From NCBI RefSeq assembly GCF_025060895.1, contig NZ_JANZKV010000172.1, forward strand, positions 1-50,387: a stretch of DNA of 50,387 nucleotides, in the 5' to 3' direction. Origin of the DNA: Stieleria sedimenti. GTDB taxonomy: Bacteria; Planctomycetota; Planctomycetia; Pirellulales; Pirellulaceae. A program made the translations under genes and the position numbers. Of the stretch, positions 46,101-50,387 are shown piece by piece (the stretch's first letter is position 1; the number at the start of each line of letters is the position of its first letter). Under the pieces are notes generated by a model. That model ran no database searches, was not told the origin of the DNA, and saw nothing but the letters and a program-made list of their open reading frames with translations.

Positions 46101-47284
46101 AAGGTGCGATCTGGAGAGGTCGTCGGGGCAAACGAACGGAACAGCGGGCCGACCGCATCGTTGGCGTCGGGAATCGGCACCGTTTGTCCGCTGCTGGGTG
46201 AACCGACATCGATCTGTTCCCAGGTGTACGTGATGTTGTCACCCGAGTCGGGATCCGAGGCGTCGGCGGTCAACACAAACGGCGTACCGGCAGGGATCGT
46301 GACATCGGGTCCGGCATCGATGGTCGGAATCGTATTGCCGTTGGCCACCGGCGGTCGCAGCGAGGGAATTTGTGTTGAGATAAAGCGTTGGATTTCGTCG
46401 AAACTTCCCGCGTGAAAGTAACGTTCGTCCCCGGGTTCGACCGGCAGATTGTCGCTGCCGCAAATCCCCTGATACGCCATGATCGTCGATCCGCTACCGG
46501 GCTCGTACGAACTTTCGACGGCGCGTTGTGAACAGTTTCCCGAAACGCCGTTAAACGAATGCTCGGCACCAAACTGATGTCCGATTTCGTGCAACAGAAT
46601 GCCGAGCAGCGAATCGGACACGGTGACGACGCTGTTGACCCCCAGGGTCAGAGGCGACGAGACACCGGAGACGCCTTGCGCCTTGTTGCTCTGTCCGACC
46701 GCCCCCAGCGTTGCCAGTCCACCGCCCGCACCGACTGCCAACACATGGCCGAGATCATATTCGTTGCGACCGCCCACTCCCGTCGTCGAGTTGCCGGAAA
46801 TCGTCAAACGATCTTCGATCTCGGGCCCGTTTTCAATCAGCAAAGAGTTCGTGTCGCTGTCGCTATATCCATCGAAGGACGTGCTGCCGGTCGAAATCAG
46901 CAGGTCATTGTCGGGCACCAATTCCAGCTTGATCGCCAGCTCACGCTGGAAAATCGCGTTCACCTCGGCAACGATTTGATCGAGTGCATCGCTGGCCACG
47001 TTCCGCTGCTCCGTTTGCGTCGCCGTTTGCGGATTGCAGGTCGTCGAGACGGTGCAGGCCTGTTCGGTGAATTCGACCGTGGTGGCCAGAGCAAGTTTGT
47101 AGGTCGACACCCCCGCTCCGACGCTCAGATTGTCGACACCGATCGCCAGCAACAGACGCCGTTCCAGAACTTCGAAGACACGGCGGCGCGACGGCCGACG
47201 TGTTGCCACAGCGCCACGTCCGGTGGCGGTCAACCCTCGTTTTCGACGTGGTTTTGAATCGACGTGACGTCTGTTTGCGGACAT
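43178..47284 (-). CDS. Large exported metzincin-type metalloprotease with Calx-beta and 50-residue DxNxDG repeats
   Basis: 1368 residues. A basic N-terminus leads to VFEVLERRLLLA (residues 37-47), the planctomycete export signal. The protease domain carries LLHEIGHQFGAEHSF (zinc His232, His236, His242; catalytic Glu233) and a Met-turn STIMAYQG (~269), as in reprolysin-like metzincins. A PKD/cadherin-like region (TIDAGPDVTIPAGTPFVLTADASDPDSGD), Ig-like modules and a Calx-beta domain (TQSEGDSGNTSFSFTVTRSG..DERFTVTLSGP) follow. Five near-identical repeats of 49-50 residues end the folded part, each with DWNGDGTDTIGLYQP, a calcium-loop-like DxNxDG motif. A Pro-run and a disordered tail close the protein. 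It probably acts at the cell surface or is released. The start at 47284 leaves ~35 residues before the export motif; the longest frame starts at 47392. Confidence 0.92.
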   Translation of the reverse strand: MSANRRHVDSKPRRKRGLTATGRGAVATRRPSRRRVFEVLERRLLLAIGVDNLSVGAGVSTYKLALATTVEFTEQACTVSTTCNPQTATQTEQRNVASDALDQIVAEVNAIFQRELAIKLELVPDNDLLISTGSTSFDGYSDSDTNSLLIENGPEIEDRLTISGNSTTGVGGRNEYDLGHVLAVGAGGGLATLGAVGQSNKAQGVSGVSSPLTLGVNSVVTVSDSLLGILLHEIGHQFGAEHSFNGVSGNCSQRAVESSYEPGSGSTIMAYQGICGSDNLPVEPGDERYFHAGSFDEIQRFISTQIPSLRPPVANGNTIPTIDAGPDVTIPAGTPFVLTADASDPDSGDNITYTWEQIDVGSPSSGQTVPIPDANDAVGPLFRSFAPTTSPDRTFPRLSDILANTDPSTNRGEHLPTQSRVMNFRATARDNHDVNGATISGVRSDDVRVTVVDTGAAFEITSPNTSVTWSGGGSETVTWAVAGTDANGINATTIHLSLSLDGGNTFPILLGHYPNNGSASIVVPNLDVSTSQARIRAKGVGNVFFDISDQDFSISANASAAGVTILETGSGTALRETPGIVTDSYQIALDAAPSGGADVTITVTADAQSEVSLTGAAGTFAGNQTLVFNNTTPQNVFVRAIDDLAVEGTHASTISHAITATGDSTNYPLSLAVASLAADVIDNDTAFPASGSGQLVGIDFDPIAGSSPTNWTRVDVGSNPPSFVLNDLIDEAGNATTIDLLFDDNTGSGTSTPSSGTLPSHTPSLAGIDGLLYSGPFGGPTAPIDVTWAGLTPGFAYDLYVFALENFQGTFDQRVTITGDGTPITFNQVTSNGVLLINDEAGSNARTLESYAERVTATEFGTIRVRVEANAGSEGIVIPGLAISEVIPATTIASINASNLTQSEGDSGNTSFSFTVTRSGDVSSSATVNYAVTPRDGNPVNAADFGGSFPSGQVQFQAGQTTSQVVTFDVSGDSVAEADERFTVTLSGPSDGARLGVTSAIGTISNDDGSSGSGSITLDTIGLYQPDAPLFHLRNALSAGGSDQFFAFGPGGNAGWIPLSGDWNGDGTDTIGLYQPDISLFHLKDSFTPGASDQYFAFGPGGNAGWIPLAGDWNGDGTDTIGLYQPDISLFHLKDTFTSGASDQYFAFGPGGNAGWIPLAGDWNGDGTDTIGLYQPDISLFHLKDTFTSGASDQYFGFGPGNAGWIPMVGDWNGDGTDTIGLYEPAVSRFHLKDSFTAGASDYFFIFGPGGNAGWTPISGDWNGPSSPPPPPPPPTSNGSSSGSGGQAQRAEVADDSEGPAPFLVSLLVTRSPQARSATPSAGIAVVETTNESTPVNRFVALMTDTIADHATGGDDSLRLLDEAFGSW
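43518..44235 (-). repeat. Tandem 150-bp coding repeat, five copies (one of 147 bp)
   Basis: Equivalent points (GATCGT/GATGGT-GTCGGTGCC) recur at 43625, 43772, 43922, 44072 and 44222, spacings of 147, 150, 150 and 150 bases. The short copy lacks one Gly codon (FGPGNAG for FGPGGNAG). The inner copies are nearly identical in DNA, which indicates recent duplication or gene conversion. Confidence 0.95.
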
Positions 47285-47600
47285 GTAAGGAGCTCTATCG
47301 TCTGGCCTGATCGTGACGAAAAATCCATCGAGACGCGGCCGCCCGTTCGGGGCCGGCCGACGAAGAAGAAAGGCCCCAGGTGCAGCGGTCATCGCTCAAC
47401 ACAAACATGTGGAACATCCTCCATCCTTCCTGCTGAATCCGATCGCGAAACGTTTTTCTTTGGTTTGATAAGATCCTTTATGCCGGTTGTTCCCGTTTCA
47501 TGAGCCAGCCCCAGTTTAGTCCTGGCGGGAGACGCCGCACAATTTTGCCGTCCATCGCCGCAGGGGTGAGCGGAACGGCGCGAGCGGGCGGTCGATTTTG

Positions 47601-47752
47601 TGAGCCGTGACGCGTAGGCGGCCGGGCATTTCCGGCGCCTGCCCGAGGCCTTACGTCCAGCGCCCGCTCGCGGCCTTACCGCCCGCGGCCTTACCGCCCG
47701 CGGCCTTACCGCCCGCGGCCTTACCGCCCGCGGCCTTACCGCCCGCGGCTCA
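47601..47752. repeat. Dispersed repeat, family B (copy 2), containing a 15-bp tandem array
   Basis: It opens GAGCCGTGACGCGTAGGCGGCCGGGC and ends CGCGGCTCAC, as in copy 1 at 24884-24969. Inside, CGCGGCCTTACCGCC is repeated perfectly five times from 47669 (47669, 47684, 47699, 47714, 47729), followed by a partial unit. The array has expanded in this copy only. Confidence 0.92.
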
Positions 47753-47788
47753 CTATTGACTCAGCAGGTCCCGACTAAATCGACAGCC

Positions 47789-47855
47789 CGCGAGCCGTCC
47801 GGTTTGAGCTTGGACGCAGGTTGACGTACCGGAAGGCTCGCGCCCTGCCGCAAAA
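47789..47855. repeat. Dispersed palindromic repeat, family A (copy 5)
   Basis: It reads CGAGCCGTCCGGTTTGAGC...TACCGGAAGGCTCGCGCCCTGCCGC, in the same orientation as copies 2 and 4. It lies upstream of the M49 peptidase gene. Confidence 0.8.
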
Positions 47856-48026
47856 AACACACCCCGGCCGGTGCCAAACGAGGATCATCTGCCCGTCACC
47901 GCCTTGGGCGTGAAATCCGAAATCGATTTCACCAAACCTGTTCTTGCCCACCAGAATCGTTCCGCGAAAAGGCGTAGACTGTCATCCAGGTTCCAGATTC
48001 ACCATCACGACATTCAAGGTTTTTTG

Positions 48027-50048
48027 ATGCGTCTCCTTTCCGCATGCCTGCTCACCGTTGCGACGCTTTTGGGAAATACCGGCCTCATCGCCCAAGACCC
48101 AACCCCCGATCAACGAAAGTACCTGCTCGACCGTGTCGACGATGTCGCCATCGTCCAGCTCTACGTCGACGGGTTCGACCAGTTGTCGCTGCGAGAAAAA
48201 ACGCTGATCTATCATCTGTCGCAAGCTGCCATCGCCGGACGCGACATTTACATCGACCAACGCTACCGCTATTCGCTTCGCATTCGCGATGTCCTGGAAG
48301 GTGTGTTGACCCACCCGCAAGGGATCGACGAAAAAACCCAGGCGGCGATTCGGAAATACATGAAACTGTTCTGGGTCAACAACGGCCCGCACAGTGCGTT
48401 GACGGCACAGAAAAATCTGTTGGAGTGCTCCGTCGACGCGTTTGAATCTGCCGTCAAACAAGCCGTGAAAAATGGTGCCAAACTGCCGGCGTCCGGCGAA
48501 CAGTTGTTGACGCTGATGCTGGAGATCGAACCGGTCCTGTTCGACCCCGAATTTGAAACACACGTCACCCAGAAATCACCGCCCGACGGCGTCGACATTC
48601 TGACCGCCAGCGCCAACAACCTCTACCACAACGTCACCACCGCGGATCTGGACGGGTTTCAGGAACGCTACCCGCTCAATTCACAATTGATCAAAACAGA
48701 CAGCGGAAATCTGCGTGAAAACGTCTACCGCAGCGGATTGGACAGCCTCGTTCCCGCCGGCATGTACGCCCAGCCGATCGCCGACATCGTCTCTCATCTC
48801 GAAGCCGCCATTCCCTTTGCCACGCCCGAGATGGCGCGTGCCCTGGACGCACTGATTCACTATTACCGCACCGGCGAAGCCGTCGATTTCTACGGTTACA
48901 ACATCGCTTGGGTCGCCGACAAAGACAGCCCCGTCGATACCATCAACGGGTTTATCGAAGTCTACATGGATGCGCGGGGCATCAAGGGATCGTGGGAGGC
49001 CGCGGTCTACTTCAACGACCCGATCAAAATGGACATGATTCGAAAATTCGCCGACACCGCCCAGTGGTTTGAAGACCGCATGCCGTACGCCGAATCGTTT
49101 CGAAAAGACAATGTGAAGGGGATTTCGGCCAAAGCGATCCAAGTCGTGATGGAAACCGGTGACTCCGGCCCCGTCACTCCGATCGGAATCAATTTGCCCA
49201 ACGACGCAACCATTCGCCAGCGGTACGGCAGCAAGTCCGTTTCGCTCAGCAACGTCATGGAAGCCTATGACAAGGCCAGCACGCCATCGGCGCGGGCGGA
49301 GTTCTGTTACGACGATGCTGAATTCGCCCGGGCCGATCAATGGAAATCGACCGCGCTGGCACTGGAAGTGAACATGCACGAAGTCATCGGGCATGCCTCC
49401 GGCCAAGTCAACGAAGGCATCGACCCCGCCGTCTCGATCAAGGAATACTACAGTGCGCTCGAAGAAGGACGAGCCGATCTGGTCGCGTTGTATTTTATCG
49501 GCAATCCTAAATTGATCGAACTCGGGTTGGTCGAAAACGAAACGGACCTGAAAGAGATGCAGCTGGCGGCCTATGAAGCCTACACGCGAAACGCGATGAC
49601 CCAACTGCGTCGGATCAAGTCGGGGACGACGATCGAAGAAGACCACATGCGGAATCGGCAAATGATTGTCGGCTGGCTGGCTGCCAACACGGACGCCATC
49701 CGCGTCGACGTCCGTGACGGGAAAACGTATTTTCGCGTCGCAGACGTTGCCGCGTGGCATCGCGGCGTCGGTCAGTTGTTGGCCGAAGTGCAGCGGATCA
49801 AATCCGAAGGTGACCGAGCCTCTGCCGAACGGTTGATGAAGGATTACGCGATCAAGATCAATGTCGCCTTGCGCGACGAAGTGTTGCGTCGTTATGCCGA
49901 TTTGGACCAACCCGCCTACACCGGTTTCGTTCAACCCGAATTGACCCCGGTGACGGACGACCAGGGCAACATCACCGAGGTCCAGATCTCCTACCCCCAA
50001 GACCTGGAAACCCAAATGCTGAAGTGGTCCGGGGCGAAGGCCAAATAG
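48027..50048 (+). CDS. Exported dipeptidyl-peptidase III-like peptidase (family M49)
   Basis: 673 residues. A signal peptide (MRLLSACLLTVATLLGNTGLIAQ) fixes the start at 48027; the longer frame to 47871 lies in the intergenic repeat zone. The zinc site is the M49 pair: HEVIGHASGQ (His451, Glu452, His456; HExxGH as in DPP III HELLGH) and EEGRADLVALYF (Glu479), matching the EECRAD motif. Length and the all-helical C-terminal half agree with bacterial M49 members. DPP III-type enzymes remove dipeptides from the N-terminus of short peptides, so this one probably finishes peptide breakdown in the periplasm. It lies back-to-back with the large exported metzincin, which could supply its peptides. 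Confidence 0.94.
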   Translation: MRLLSACLLTVATLLGNTGLIAQDPTPDQRKYLLDRVDDVAIVQLYVDGFDQLSLREKTLIYHLSQAAIAGRDIYIDQRYRYSLRIRDVLEGVLTHPQGIDEKTQAAIRKYMKLFWVNNGPHSALTAQKNLLECSVDAFESAVKQAVKNGAKLPASGEQLLTLMLEIEPVLFDPEFETHVTQKSPPDGVDILTASANNLYHNVTTADLDGFQERYPLNSQLIKTDSGNLRENVYRSGLDSLVPAGMYAQPIADIVSHLEAAIPFATPEMARALDALIHYYRTGEAVDFYGYNIAWVADKDSPVDTINGFIEVYMDARGIKGSWEAAVYFNDPIKMDMIRKFADTAQWFEDRMPYAESFRKDNVKGISAKAIQVVMETGDSGPVTPIGINLPNDATIRQRYGSKSVSLSNVMEAYDKASTPSARAEFCYDDAEFARADQWKSTALALEVNMHEVIGHASGQVNEGIDPAVSIKEYYSALEEGRADLVALYFIGNPKLIELGLVENETDLKEMQLAAYEAYTRNAMTQLRRIKSGTTIEEDHMRNRQMIVGWLAANTDAIRVDVRDGKTYFRVADVAAWHRGVGQLLAEVQRIKSEGDRASAERLMKDYAIKINVALRDEVLRRYADLDQPAYTGFVQPELTPVTDDQGNITEVQISYPQDLETQMLKWSGAKAK

Positions 50049-50099
50049 TCGGTTCGGCGGCAGACGGGGGATGATCCGTTGACATCCGTCGGGAGAGCA

Positions 50100-50387
50100 C
50101 CAGCGATTCCAGCATCCCGGAGGGATGCCAGCGAGTAGCCGGAGGTGAGCGCAGCGACACCTCCGGAGATCCGATCTCCCGTCGGACGCGACCCCGGAGG
50201 GTGTCGAAGCAAATCACGCTCGAGCCCTCGGACCCGGTCTGCTGCGCCGTGTCAATAAGCAATCTGATCGACTCTTTCGGCAAGGTGATCTGCGGCACCG
50301 CCGGCGAATCGATTCGCTGCGACCCCGTCCGGGGTCGAGAGGATGATTGGGGGGGCTGCCCGGAGGTGGCGCTGCGCTGACCTCCGG
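50100..50387. repeat. Dispersed repeat, family C (copies 2 and 3)
   Basis: 50110-50210 holds ATCCCGGAGGGATGCCAGCG, GTAGCCGGAGGTGAGCGCAG and GACACCTCCGGAGATCCGAT in succession, a set of nested palindromes. 50318-50387 repeats CTGCGACCCCGTCCGGGGTCGA and CGGAGGTGGCGCTGCGCTGACCTCCGG and runs off the window. The same modules occur, inverted, at 39915-40022. No gene is seen between 50049 and the window end. Confidence 0.8.

Larger units (their letters stand above)
47285..48026. other. Divergent intergenic region with repeats
   Basis: 742 bases between the protease (minus) and M49 peptidase (plus) genes. It contains the family B repeat at 47601-47752 with a 15-bp array inside it, then a family A copy at 47789-47855. 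Outside the repeats nothing is seen except that both promoters must lie here. The frames that extend each gene upstream into this region lack support. Confidence 0.6.

Noticed and set aside
48681-50015. 444-codon open frame on the minus strand
   Set aside because: It is antisense to the M49 peptidase gene, whose zinc motifs are unmistakable.

Overview
The window looks like chromosomal DNA of a member of the Planctomycetota, most likely a Pirellulales / Rhodopirellula-type bacterium. This is judged from gene content, not from any search. The indicators are planctomycete-specific families (Planctomycete cytochrome PSCyt1, DUF1549/DUF1553, Tat-exported DUF1501), a secreted protein with the planctomycete LERRLLLA-type N-terminal export signal, a GDSL-DUF1080 fusion, an HTTM-type membrane pair, non-RD serine/threonine kinases, sparse Shine-Dalgarno sites, GC-rich codons and many short dispersed intergenic repeats.

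Layout. 1-8715 (minus): a four-gene surface operon, transcribed DUF1549/1553 > DUF1501 > PPC-domain protein > heme/WD40/coiled-coil protein, with tight spacing or stop-start overlap. 8716-9302: a repeat-rich spacer with a 14-bp array and a long inverted repeat. 9303-16986 (minus): a CPA2-type antiporter with CBS domains, a Ser/Thr kinase-PAS protein, then a two-gene phosphorelay (REC-RsbW-like protein and a hybrid histidine kinase with HPt). 17590-20663 (plus): an HlyD-type adaptor overlapping a MacB-type permease, with no ATPase nearby. 20664-21746: a gene-poor spacer with a triple 37-bp hairpin repeat and a MITE-like inverted-repeat element whose interior recurs at window position 1. 21747-27017: a degenerate CehA-like exported protein, a DnaJ-family chaperone followed by rnpA, a small zinc ribbon, a membrane-anchored SelL-like redox protein and a hotdog thioesterase.

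27267-31596 (minus): a ribose-type sugar ABC operon (lipoprotein binding protein > double ATPase > permease) with 4-nt overlaps and an unusually large permease. 31899-34501 (plus): an atypical histidine kinase and an unrecognised protein. 34661-34735: tRNA-His(GTG). 35054-36861: an HTTM-type pair. 36998-39856: SDR, GDSL-DUF1080 and AlkD-like genes. 40152-43127: a 46-aa membrane protein, an EAL-HDOD protein, a second SDR and a RidA protein. 43178-47284 (minus): a 1368-aa exported metzincin-type protease with five 50-residue DxNxDG repeats. 48027-50048 (plus): an exported M49 (DPP III-like) peptidase.

The gene content is mostly household, regulatory and cell-surface. There is no phage, plasmid, CRISPR or insertion-sequence transposase in view. 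The less ordinary material is (i) several families of short palindromic or tandem repeats that sit at gene ends and in one case run in frame into a gene, and (ii) variant proteins: a pseudo-CehA, an enlarged permease, an antiporter lacking the usual acidic residue, and a histidine kinase with a GGDEF-like tail. All functional calls come from reading motifs by eye; no database search or structure prediction was run.
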